Shown in pieces: positions 1 to 5,782 of a stretch of 5,837 nucleotides of DNA. The DNA comes from CAYJAD01 sp964372165. GTDB lineage: Bacteria > Desulfobacterota > Desulfovibrionia > Desulfovibrionales > Desulfovibrionaceae. The notes under the pieces were generated by a model. It ran no database searches. It was not told where the DNA came from and worked only from the letters and a program-made list of their open reading frames with translations. The stretch spans positions 1-5,837 of the forward strand of contig CAYJPT010000146.1 of the NCBI GenBank assembly GCA_964372165.1. Reading direction: 5' to 3'. Positions within the stretch are counted from its first letter, which is position 1; the number at the start of each line of letters is the position of its first letter. Position numbers and translations under genes: made by a program.

Positions 1-54
1 TTGCATGCCCAAACTTATGCTTTGTGGCGTGCAGGGTCAAGTTTCAAAGCTTAA
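1..54 (+). CDS. Possible C-terminal end of a plus-strand gene (partial)
   Basis: Frame 1 is open from the first base of the window to a TAA at 52-54 and would encode the last 17 residues of a protein, ending LHAQTYALWRAGSSFKA. The run is too short to identify a family or to prove coding. It is offered because the composition is protein-like and the stop is followed directly by AT-rich DNA and a perfect inverted repeat (73-98), as expected at a gene end. If real, the gene converges on the nap operon. An open frame of this length could also be chance. Confidence 0.3.
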   Translation: MHAQTYALWRAGSSFKA

Positions 55-72
55 ATTTTTAAATATAGAATT

Positions 73-98
73 ATAGTAATTTCAGTTGAAATTACTAT
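73..98. terminator. Perfect 12-bp inverted repeat, possible bidirectional terminator between convergent genes
   Basis: ATAGTAATTTCA (73-84) is followed by 2 bases and then its exact reverse complement (87-98). The stem is AT-rich and therefore weak. There is no clean T tract on the plus side. On the minus side the hairpin is followed by an A/T-rich stretch (72 down to about 55). Its place between a possible plus-strand gene end and the 3' side of the leftward nap operon suits a shared terminator. It could equally be a protein-binding palindrome. Confidence 0.35.
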
Positions 99-137
99 CT
101 TGCCTGCGAGAGCAGTCAAGCACTGCAAAGGCACTCG

Positions 138-229
138 TGCCCTTTAGGGTATAGCTCAATTTATTTGAGCTGTTCCTACCCGAAGGGCAGCGAAGCCGTA
201 GCCGTTAGGTGAGCTTGCGAACCTTACGG
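138..229. other. Highly structured non-coding element (two consecutive hairpins)
   Basis: This stretch has no convincing ORF but can fold strongly. The first hairpin spans 138-189. TGCCCTT (138-144) pairs with AAGGGCA (183-189), GGGTA (147-151) with TACCC (177-181), and AGCTCAA (153-159) with TTGAGCT (165-171) around a 5-base loop. The second spans 202-229: CCGTTAGGT pairs with ACCTTACGG with one T-T mismatch and a 10-base loop. It looks more GC-rich than the DNA around it. It could be a dispersed REP/BIME-like repeat, a 3'-UTR stabiliser for nap mRNA, or a small RNA. Inverted repeats do not show strand, so the orientation is unknown. Confidence 0.45.
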
Positions 230-268
230 ATATAGAGTGCAACGCAAGTGCTAAAGCAAGTGTCCTTT

Positions 269-298
269 CTGATTTACTCTGCTTGCACAATAAATCAG
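269..298. repeat. Inverted repeat CTGATTTA / TAAATCAG with 14-base loop
   Basis: Eight-base perfect arms at 269-276 and 291-298 enclose a 14-base loop that contains GCTTGCACAA. The right arm and the bases after it (to about 313) match part of the element upstream of napC in opposite orientation, so this hairpin probably belongs to a diverged copy of the same repeat. A direct repeat GCAAGTG (244-250 and 256-262) lies just to its left. For nap transcripts it lies about 50 bases past the napH stop. It lacks a following T run, so a terminator role is unproven. Confidence 0.5.
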
Positions 299-313
299 CG
301 CTTCCTTAAAATA
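281..313 (+). repeat. Diverged inverted copy of the element upstream of napC
   Basis: Read on the plus strand, GCTTGC, a variable 6-base segment, AATCAGCG, C, TTCCTT and AAAAT (281-313) line up with the minus strand of 5810-5777, which reads GCTTGC, a variable segment, AATCAGCG, T, TTCCTT, one extra T and AAAAT. The two copies thus face each other across the nap operon. Both regions also contain GCACAATA close by. The alignment was made by eye. Confidence 0.5.
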
Positions 314-346
314 CTATAAATTGCTATAATTTTACATTTATAAGAG

Positions 347-1306
347 TTATACTTTGTTTTTATTGAGCATAAGACTTAGTGCGGCATTGGAATTTTGTTC
401 ATTAACCTTTGCGCAAATTTTAACGCAATCACCACAATTAATACAAGCATCACGTTCCAAAGTATTTTTGTGCAGTGTGCGAGGGTTCAAGTTTAAGGAG
501 CATGTTGCAACACAAGGGTTTTTCCCCTTGCATGTGCAATATGTTGCTTGCCAATTAATTTGACAAGTGGGCACAAATATTTTGCATATACGCCCTAAAC
601 GTGTCGCTAACATTAAAAGTAATGCCTGCGGACACATATATGCGCACCATATACGTTTTTTTAAAAAATATTCTGAAATAAGTATTATAGCTACAGGGCT
701 TAACATAAAGCTCATCATAATAAATAAATCAAACAGTGGTGTTGATGTAGAAACCACGGCAGGTGGAATAATGACTTCACCTTGTGGTCCACTATGCACA
801 ATTCCCAAACTTAAAAGTACTACTCGCCAGAACTCTTGTGGGGCAAGTGATATTATACCAGGACCTGATAATTGATTAAGCAGTGGTATGCCTATTACTG
901 CACCAAGTATAATGCCGAAAGTTGCAAGTATTATTCTCCATTTCCAAGAATTTGTTTTAATTTTACTTTGTGTACTGTGATTTTTCCAAATAAGTTCGGA
1001 CAAAAAACCATATGGACATAACCAAGAACAAAAAATACGACCACATAAGAATGCTAACAATAAGCTAAATAAAGCACCCAAAATTAAAGTAGTGTTTGGC
1101 CAAAAGCCATGCATTAAACCTTGTATACAGCTTTGTATTGCATTAAGAGGATCTGCAAAGGGAATACCAAAAACATGCCACGCATAAAAATTCCCGCGTA
1201 TGGCTGTGTAGCCATAAAAATATGCTACAGGTAACAAACATATAATGATTAAAACAGCTGCTTGAATATATGGACGCAATGATATAAACTTTGGGGATAT
1301 TAGCAT
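347..1306 (-). CDS. napH: NapH, membrane iron-sulfur quinol dehydrogenase subunit
   Basis: 319 residues. NapH is an integral membrane protein that, with NapG, oxidises quinol and feeds electrons to periplasmic nitrate reductase. Hydrophobic helices are visible at about 13-35, 72-93, 123-143 and 190-215, with a further hydrophobic stretch after 226. Two polyferredoxin-type membrane motifs are present: CGRIFCSWLCP (88-98) and CAYMCP (221-226). The C-terminal domain has cysteines for two [4Fe-4S] clusters, C257/C259/C265/C269 and C288/C291/C294/C298. The first group is spaced irregularly (CxC rather than CxxC). The length is slightly above the roughly 290 residues of E. coli NapH. The ATG overlaps the napG TAA by one base (TAATG), which indicates translational coupling, and a GGGGGAAAG stretch precedes it. 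It is the last gene of the operon; no gene follows within the next 290 bases on this strand. Confidence 0.93.
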   Translation of the reverse strand: MLISPKFISLRPYIQAAVLIIICLLPVAYFYGYTAIRGNFYAWHVFGIPFADPLNAIQSCIQGLMHGFWPNTTLILGALFSLLLAFLCGRIFCSWLCPYGFLSELIWKNHSTQSKIKTNSWKWRIILATFGIILGAVIGIPLLNQLSGPGIISLAPQEFWRVVLLSLGIVHSGPQGEVIIPPAVVSTSTPLFDLFIMMSFMLSPVAIILISEYFLKKRIWCAYMCPQALLLMLATRLGRICKIFVPTCQINWQATYCTCKGKNPCVATCSLNLNPRTLHKNTLERDACINCGDCVKICAKVNEQNSNAALSLMLNKNKV

Positions 1307-1947
1307 TATTTCTTTCCCCCTTTGCTAGGAGCTGGCAAAAGAGCTAAAGCCCCTTGTGGTGGTGCAGGTTGTTTATCGTTATTTGCTTGCTCAATTGAAA
1401 AATTAGGAAATGGCACTGTTGTTACAGCTTTTACCGGACAAACATATGTGCACACGCCGCAACCAACGCAAGCATCAGTTGGACGTGGTATAAAACCCAT
1501 TTCAAGTACTATGGCTTCACCACGTAGAGGACATCGATCATAACAGGTGGAACACATAATACCACCATTGTAATTGTGACAATCTTTTTTAATAATATAA
1601 GCTTGCCCCATACTTGCTTTATGAGTATCAGTACACCTTACATCAAGCGCGCCCGATGGACAAACCGGTGGACACTTCATGCAAAGATAGCATGGTACGG
1701 TTTGAGGGTCGACCTTTGGAGTATGGCGTGCAATGCCAAAATCTTCATGCAAACGTAAAGATTGATAAGGACAAACCGCCATGCACTGTCCACACTGAAT
1801 GCACAAAGCAAGAAATTCTTTTTCGCTCCTGGCCCCAGGAGGACGCAAGAGTGGGTGCGCAGCCATATTACCCCCCCATATTACCACCCATAGTAACCTA
1901 CTAGGTTGGTTTAAATTTTGAAATATGTACCGGACAAGGAACTTCAC
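1306..1947 (-). CDS. napG: NapG, ferredoxin-type protein with four [4Fe-4S] clusters (start uncertain)
   Basis: 213 residues from the GTG at 1947, or 186 from the ATG at 1866. NapG partners NapH in moving electrons from quinol to the Nap system. Numbered from the ATG, four cysteine groups are seen: C22/25/28/32, C59/62/65/69, C96/105/108/112 and C133/136/139/143. The LLRPPGA block (6-12) matches the mature N-terminus of E. coli NapG. The second group has CxxCxxC spacing, two residues shorter than E. coli. The tail (from about 150) is rich in Pro, Ala and Lys. Neither start gives a twin-arginine signal, which proteobacterial NapG normally has. The GTG start overlaps napD by 47 nt and adds FLVRYIFQNLNQPSRLL, which resembles the amphipathic N-termini of HycF/NuoI-type ferredoxins. 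The ATG is preceded by a G7 tract and no good ribosome site. The family call is firm; the N-terminus is not. Confidence 0.88.
   Translation of the reverse strand: MKFLVRYIFQNLNQPSRLLWVVIWGGNMAAHPLLRPPGARSEKEFLALCIQCGQCMAVCPYQSLRLHEDFGIARHTPKVDPQTVPCYLCMKCPPVCPSGALDVRCTDTHKASMGQAYIIKKDCHNYNGGIMCSTCYDRCPLRGEAIVLEMGFIPRPTDACVGCGVCTYVCPVKAVTTVPFPNFSIEQANNDKQPAPPQGALALLPAPSKGGKK
1868..1891 (-). other. Seven-codon mini-ORF with G7 tract at the napD-napG junction
   Basis: After napD's tandem TAG stops (1903-1901 and 1900-1898), an ATG at 1891 opens a 7-codon frame that ends at TAA 1870-1868, one base before the candidate napG ATG at 1866. The segment looks like a small tandem duplication: ATGGGTGGTAAT (1891-1880), then ATG, seven G and TAAT (1879-1867). 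With six G instead of seven the mini-ORF would read straight into napG. This could be a coupling mini-ORF, a slippage site, an assembly error in a homopolymer, or coincidence if napG starts at 1947. Confidence 0.4.
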
Positions 1948-2191
1948 CTTTTTCTTCTATATCATCTTCATAATTAATATAGGCAATGTCTACAGCAAGT
2001 ATATTTTCAATCTCTTGTAATGCCTGTATTTCATCTTTAACTTTATCTGCACTTATTTCTAAAACAACCACTAGCTTGCTAGGGTCATGGCTTATTTGCA
2101 CATCCACAAGATGTACTTGGGCAGAAAGTTGCGTTGCCATTTCTTCAGAAATACTTGGATCAACTGTGACTACAAGACCTGCTATAGCCAT
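1901..2191 (-). CDS. napD: NapD, cytoplasmic chaperone for NapA
   Basis: 96 residues, against 87 in E. coli. NapD is a small ferredoxin-fold (beta-alpha-beta) protein that binds the Tat signal of NapA and delays its export until the cofactors are inserted. The features visible are the family opening AIAGLVVTVDPS, a central KLVVVLEISADK strand-turn and a closing ILAVDIAYINYEDD, followed by an acidic and then a short Pro/Lys tail. There is no signal peptide, as expected for a cytoplasmic protein. The ATG at 2191 has a strong ribosome site, GGGGAG at 2202-2197, 5 bases upstream. It is separated from napA by 194 nt, the only long gap in the operon. It ends with tandem TAG codons. The last ~15 residues overlap the longer candidate napG frame. 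Confidence 0.88.
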   Translation of the reverse strand: MAIAGLVVTVDPSISEEMATQLSAQVHLVDVQISHDPSKLVVVLEISADKVKDEIQALQEIENILAVDIAYINYEDDIEEKGEVPCPVHISKFKPT

Positions 2192-2338
2192 AGCAACTCC
2201 CCTTTTTTATTATGGGTTGGAAATTTTATACCTGTTATTTATTAGTCGATACTGAGCAAAATGAAAATATTCTGATAAAAGAAAATTTATACAAATCAAT
2301 TTAAGGAAATTTACTTTGTATGTAATGAGTTAATGTTC
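2192..2338 (-). promoter_or_regulatory. AT-rich napA-napD gap, possible weak internal promoter
   Basis: No ORF is seen here. On the minus strand the gap is AT-rich. It includes GTATAAAAT about 30-40 bases upstream of napD, whose TATAAA would serve as a -10, but no good -35 lies 16-18 bases before it. A second pair (TTGATT, 16 bases, TATCAG) lies further upstream and is also poor. A secondary promoter for napDGH is possible because the gap is so long, but the sequence support is weak. Confidence 0.22.
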
Positions 2339-2367
2339 CAAGGTAGGGGATTTTATCCCCTACCTTG
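2339..2367. other. Strong 13-bp hairpin in the napA-napD intergenic region
   Basis: CAAGGTAGGGGAT (2339-2351) and its exact reverse complement ATCCCCTACCTTG (2355-2367) flank a 3-base loop. It starts 19 bases past the napA stop in the direction of transcription. The stem is perfect and fairly GC-rich. The bases after it on the minus strand (GGAACATTAACTC) hold no T tract, so it does not look like a standard intrinsic terminator. It may protect the 3' end of napCMA mRNA from exonucleases, or attenuate napDGH so that chaperone and accessory genes are expressed less than the enzyme. Confidence 0.65.
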
Positions 2368-2385
2368 CCATTAATTAAGCTATAG

Positions 2386-4668
2386 TTATGCTTTGCGAAT
2401 TCTTGCAGAGCATATTTTATATTCAGGCTCAAAAGATGCTGGATCAACAGCATCAGTAAGCAATCTATTTACCAATTGTTTTGGGTCAAAGAATGGTAAT
2501 GCAATAAGCCCCTTACGGCATACATCACTTACACGCGCCGGGAATGTCATACTATCTCGACGAGTTTCAACCACCACATTATCATTGTGTTTGATGCCAA
2601 GCGCTTTTGCATCCTCAGGGTTAATTTCTACAAAAGCAATAGGATTGGCCTTTTGCAATTCTGGAACTTTACCTGTCATTGTAACAGTATGCCAATGGTC
2701 AATAACACGCATAGTCGTTAAGTAGAATGGATATTCAGCATCAGGTTCTTCAGCTGCCCCCTTGTGTGGACGCATCCAAATAAGTGCTTTGCCATCTGGC
2801 TTACCATAAAAGAACATACGCCTTGGATGATCTTTTGGTACAAATGGGTCATCTCCACGCACATAACGCATATATGTACCAGGATGTTTTTCATCAGGAC
2901 AAGGCCAAATCACACCGGATTCCTTGCGCAAACGATCACGTGTCATGCCGTAGAAATTATACGTTGTGCCTTTTGCAACTTCACGCCATTCATTCCACAC
3001 ATCTTCAGCATTCTTAAATTGCAATAATTTAGGATCAACACCGGCACGTTTTCCAAATTCAATTAGCGTTTCAACAGTTGGGCGACAACCTTCCGGTGGT
3101 TCAACGGCTTTCTCAATAAGTGCATAACGACGCTCAGCACAACCATACACTCCATCACGCTCGCACCAAAATGCTGGGGCAAGCACAAGGTCCACATATT
3201 CTAATGTCACAGCATCGGGGAAAGCTTCAATACAAACAATAAAGCTGTCAGGATTAGACATCATCTTATGCATTTTATTTAGATTTGGTAAGGTATGAGC
3301 TGGGTTAGTTTCACATATTAACAAGGCCTTAACATCACCACGCCCAAGTGCTTCAAATAAGGCAACAGTATGATAACCAACTTTAGGGCTAATTGTACCT
3401 GGCGCAAGACCCCACAGTTGTTCCATTTCTTCTCTATGCTTAGGATTGCCTACCGCACGCCCTGCAGGAAGCAAGTGCGCAAGAGCACCACCATCACGTA
3501 CACCACCACATGCATTAGGCTGGCCGGTAAGAGAAAATGAAGTTGCACCACGTCTGCCAATTTGTCCTGTAAGTAAATGTAAGTTATGTATGCAATTGTT
3601 GGCAAAAACACCTTGAACACGCTGATTAATCCCCATGCACCACATTGACATACTGGCAGCAGACTCAGCAAAGAGACGCCCTGCTGCATATATATCTTCA
3701 ACCGGTACATCACAAATAACCGCTGCTTTTTCAGGTGTATAATTTTCTAGGAAAAGCTTATAATTTTCAAAGTCAGAAGGCTTACCATCTGGCCCCATAA
3801 AATTAACATACCTTTCCATAAAACGTGGATCATCAAGCTCTTCATGTATTATAACCCATGCCATGGCATGCATGAGAGCAATATCTGTTCCGGGCTTAAA
3901 GGCAATATGTAAATCTGCTATACGAGATGTATTAGTACGGCGTGGGTCTGCCACAATAATTTTTACATTGGGCTCTGATTGCTTACGACGTGCAATCCTA
4001 CGGAAAAGCACTGGATGCGCTTCTGAAGTATTTGAACCAATAATGAAAAAACATGCCGCAGAGTCAATGTCTTGATAAGTGCCCATAGGTTCATCCTTAC
4101 CAAAAGTCGAAACATAACCACCCACGGCTGAGGCCATACACAAACGTGGATTTCCATCCACATTATTAGTGCCAAATCCTGCTTTAAATATTTTATTGGC
4201 TACATATGTTTCTTCAGTCAAACATTGGCCTGAACCATACCAAGCGACAGAGTTTGGTCCATGAGTATCAATGGCACTGCGAAACTTTTTGGCCATAAGG
4301 TCAAGTGCTTCATCCCATGAAATAGGCGTCAATGGACCGCCCTTTTCTTTGCGCACAAGTGGTGTTGTAATACGCTCTTTGGAATTTAACACCGGAATCA
4401 ACATTGATCCTTTAAGGCAAAGCAAACCCTCGTTATGGTTGTTAGGATCACCCTTAATACTTACGGCTTTCCCATCCTTTACACCAACAAGTACACCACA
4501 ACCAGTACCACAATAACGGCACACACCCTTAACCCATTTGTCGGGTGCTTTTGGGTCTTTAAGTGCGGCAATAGCCTTTGTTGCATTGCCAAGGCTTGGT
4601 ATAGTAGCCATGGCAGTAGAAAGGGCTAGACCGCGTAAAAAATTACGTCTTGATGATAAATTGCTCAT
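2386..4668 (-). CDS. napA: NapA, periplasmic nitrate reductase catalytic subunit (monomeric Desulfovibrio type)
   Basis: 760 residues. It reduces nitrate to nitrite in the periplasm at a molybdenum bis-MGD centre. The N-terminal Tat signal has SRRNFLRG (6-13), a hydrophobic stretch at 14-27 and probable cleavage near AIA-A (about 34). The [4Fe-4S] ligands are C50, C53, C57 and C84. K86 is the conserved lysine between cluster and pterin. C177 (in NPRLCMAS) is the expected Mo ligand; the offset of 37 places it at Cys140 of the D. desulfuricans enzyme. Molybdopterin-binding blocks such as NTSEAHPVLFRRI, DPRRTNTSRIAD and TGQPNACGG are present. Length and sequence fit the monomeric enzyme that works without NapB. 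The frame stays open upstream to 4806, but the ATG at 4668 is right: it puts the RR motif at residues 7-8 and has AGGAG (4680-4676) 7 bases away. napM ends one base upstream. Confidence 0.97.
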   Translation of the reverse strand: MSNLSSRRNFLRGLALSTAMATIPSLGNATKAIAALKDPKAPDKWVKGVCRYCGTGCGVLVGVKDGKAVSIKGDPNNHNEGLLCLKGSMLIPVLNSKERITTPLVRKEKGGPLTPISWDEALDLMAKKFRSAIDTHGPNSVAWYGSGQCLTEETYVANKIFKAGFGTNNVDGNPRLCMASAVGGYVSTFGKDEPMGTYQDIDSAACFFIIGSNTSEAHPVLFRRIARRKQSEPNVKIIVADPRRTNTSRIADLHIAFKPGTDIALMHAMAWVIIHEELDDPRFMERYVNFMGPDGKPSDFENYKLFLENYTPEKAAVICDVPVEDIYAAGRLFAESAASMSMWCMGINQRVQGVFANNCIHNLHLLTGQIGRRGATSFSLTGQPNACGGVRDGGALAHLLPAGRAVGNPKHREEMEQLWGLAPGTISPKVGYHTVALFEALGRGDVKALLICETNPAHTLPNLNKMHKMMSNPDSFIVCIEAFPDAVTLEYVDLVLAPAFWCERDGVYGCAERRYALIEKAVEPPEGCRPTVETLIEFGKRAGVDPKLLQFKNAEDVWNEWREVAKGTTYNFYGMTRDRLRKESGVIWPCPDEKHPGTYMRYVRGDDPFVPKDHPRRMFFYGKPDGKALIWMRPHKGAAEEPDAEYPFYLTTMRVIDHWHTVTMTGKVPELQKANPIAFVEINPEDAKALGIKHNDNVVVETRRDSMTFPARVSDVCRKGLIALPFFDPKQLVNRLLTDAVDPASFEPEYKICSARIRKA

Positions 4669-4669
4669 A

Positions 4670-5137
4670 CTATTTCTCCTCATCCAATGTCGTCTTAGTT
4701 GTAGCTTGGCGGAATAAGTAAGCTTTTCCATGTATGGGGCTTTGATGTGAAAGATGGCATGTTGCACAATCATCGCGCTTTCCAAACTTGGCTTCCATAC
4801 GCTCAATGGCTGGTCCGTGACAACTTTGACAAACTTCTACTCCAGGCTTACGGGCAAATGGTAAGGCTCCCTTACCATCAGGTTGACCGTGACAAGTTTG
4901 ACAACGGACAAGCGTAACACCGTGTTTACTTTCATACCATTCTTGTGCAATTTTAGGCGTTGCTTTGACGTGACAACCATAACAATCTCCAACCATAGCA
5001 TCCGGTGGATTGAGGTGCTTTGCCGCTTCACACTTAACGGCTGGGAAGGCCCAGGTTATGTAAGCAAAGTAGCCACCACCTAGTAACACTAAAGCCAAAA
5101 TAATAATAGTGCATGGTTTACATAAATTTGACATCAT
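4670..5137 (-). CDS. napM: NapM, membrane-anchored tetraheme c-type cytochrome
   Basis: 155 residues. In the Nap operon of D. desulfuricans ATCC 27774 NapM is the tetraheme cytochrome found where napB would be expected, and it is thought to carry electrons to NapA. Four CxxCH heme sites are seen: CYGCH (52-56), CQTCH (79-83), CQSCH (103-107) and CATCH (124-128), with further histidines such as H72, H131 and H136 as possible distal ligands. Residues 10-30 form a hydrophobic signal anchor; no clear cleavage site is seen, so it may stay tethered on the periplasmic side. Unusual cysteines C6 and C9 lie before the anchor. Two ATGs stand in tandem; the first (5137) is preferred because AAGGAG ends 8 bases upstream and it overlaps the napC TGA (ATGA). 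The charged tail (TTKTTLDEEK) follows the last heme. Confidence 0.9.
   Translation of the reverse strand: MMSNLCKPCTIIILALVLLGGGYFAYITWAFPAVKCEAAKHLNPPDAMVGDCYGCHVKATPKIAQEWYESKHGVTLVRCQTCHGQPDGKGALPFARKPGVEVCQSCHGPAIERMEAKFGKRDDCATCHLSHQSPIHGKAYLFRQATTKTTLDEEK
4676..4680 (-). promoter_or_regulatory. Ribosome binding site that sets the napA start
   Basis: AGGAG lies 7 bases before the ATG at 4668, inside the last codons of napM, whose TAG is at 4672-4670. It supports this start over the longer frame beginning at 4806, and napA translation is probably coupled to napM termination. Confidence 0.75.
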
Positions 5138-5721
5138 TCTTGTGACTCCTTGAGCTTAGCATTTTCTTTGAGCTTGGCAAGAAAATCGGCATTTTTTGGT
5201 ACGCGTTGATCAAAAACTGGAAGGTGCGCCATATTAACGTGACATCCGGCACAACCACTACGTGATTGACCATTTTTGCCCAAATATGAATCGTGGGCAA
5301 GTTGGCCTTCAACAGAAATTGGACCATCGTTTTTAGCATTGCGTGTTAAGTCTTCATGGCAAGAACGACAATTGCTATCATCCGTAAAACGACGGGCAAT
5401 TGGTTGCATGCGTGCTCGATCAAGATTATACGGTTCACCAGTATAGTGTGACCAAACATCACGTACACCTAAGTAGCTTTTTGCAGCAAGCATGCGCACA
5501 ATATTACCACCTGGGATGTGACATTGTGCACAGCTAATTGGTTTGCCATCTGCATCTTTAGCATGTGGTGATGCTAGGAGTTCGTCTTGATAAACTTGCA
5601 TTTCATGGCAACTCAAACAGAACTCAGTTGTGTTTGTCTTAACTGTAACAACACTAGACATCAAAATTAACACACTAAGCGCAATAGCACCAATCCAGAT
5701 GCGTTTGCGTTTCAACGACAT
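5134..5721 (-). CDS. napC: NapC, NapC/NirT/NrfH-family tetraheme quinol dehydrogenase
   Basis: 195 residues, typical of NapC (about 200). It is the membrane-anchored tetraheme cytochrome that takes electrons from menaquinol and passes them to periplasmic partners, here probably NapM and then NapA. A positively charged start (KRKR) leads into one transmembrane anchor at 8-27. Four CxxCH sites follow: CLSCH (35-39), CAQCH (64-68), CRSCH (118-122) and CAGCH (157-161). M41, two residues after the first heme histidine, matches the CxxCHxM heme-1 arrangement known from NrfH. K81 lies in the segment where NrfH has its quinol-site lysine, though I could not align it formally. ATG 5721 has AAGGAG at 5732-5727. 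First gene of the operon, with a 4-nt overlap to napM. An NrfH-like role is less likely because no nrfA is present in the window. Confidence 0.92.
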   Translation of the reverse strand: MSLKRKRIWIGAIALSVLILMSSVVTVKTNTTEFCLSCHEMQVYQDELLASPHAKDADGKPISCAQCHIPGGNIVRMLAAKSYLGVRDVWSHYTGEPYNLDRARMQPIARRFTDDSNCRSCHEDLTRNAKNDGPISVEGQLAHDSYLGKNGQSRSGCAGCHVNMAHLPVFDQRVPKNADFLAKLKENAKLKESQE

Positions 5722-5733
5722 AAACTCTCCTTG

Positions 5734-5763
5734 GTTATAGGCTGTAGTTGACTTGGTTTCAAC
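5734..5763 (-). promoter_or_regulatory. Promoter-like sequence overlapped by an imperfect operator-like palindrome, upstream of napC
   Basis: On the minus strand TTGAAA (5762-5757), a 17-base spacer and TATAAC (5739-5734) make a good sigma-70-type match, five of six bases at each hexamer. A palindrome, GTTGA-N7-TCAAC (5747-5763), covers the -35 and part of the spacer and could be a CRP/FNR-family site such as HcpR, but the spacing is one base longer than the usual TTGA-N6-TCAA. The implied transcript start (about 5727) lies at the ribosome site, so the message would be nearly leaderless. This makes the promoter doubtful, and the true start may lie further upstream. Confidence 0.3.
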
Positions 5764-5782
5764 GTCATTGAGAACAATTTTA

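Noticed and set aside
100..300. A tRNA or CRISPR array in the hairpin-rich left region
   Set aside because: No cloverleaf with a TTCRA-type T-loop could be fitted, and the repeats are unequal and not regularly spaced.
567..875. 102-codon plus-strand frame opposite napH
   Set aside because: It is antisense to the conserved membrane region of NapH; no family features and no promoter or ribosome site were seen.
2339..2367. Standard rho-independent terminator after napA
   Set aside because: The stem is strong but no T tract follows on either strand.
3450..3713. 87-codon minus-strand frame inside napA
   Set aside because: It is an out-of-frame shadow of the conserved NapA reading frame with no motif or start signal.
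4271..4629. Plus-strand open frames opposite the napA 5' region
   Set aside because: They lie antisense to the conserved [4Fe-4S] domain of NapA and show no protein-like motifs.
4669..4806. Upstream extension of napA to a start at 4806
   Set aside because: It overlaps napM by 137 bases, would bury the Tat motif 53 residues in, and has no need of its own since ATG 4668 has a good ribosome site.
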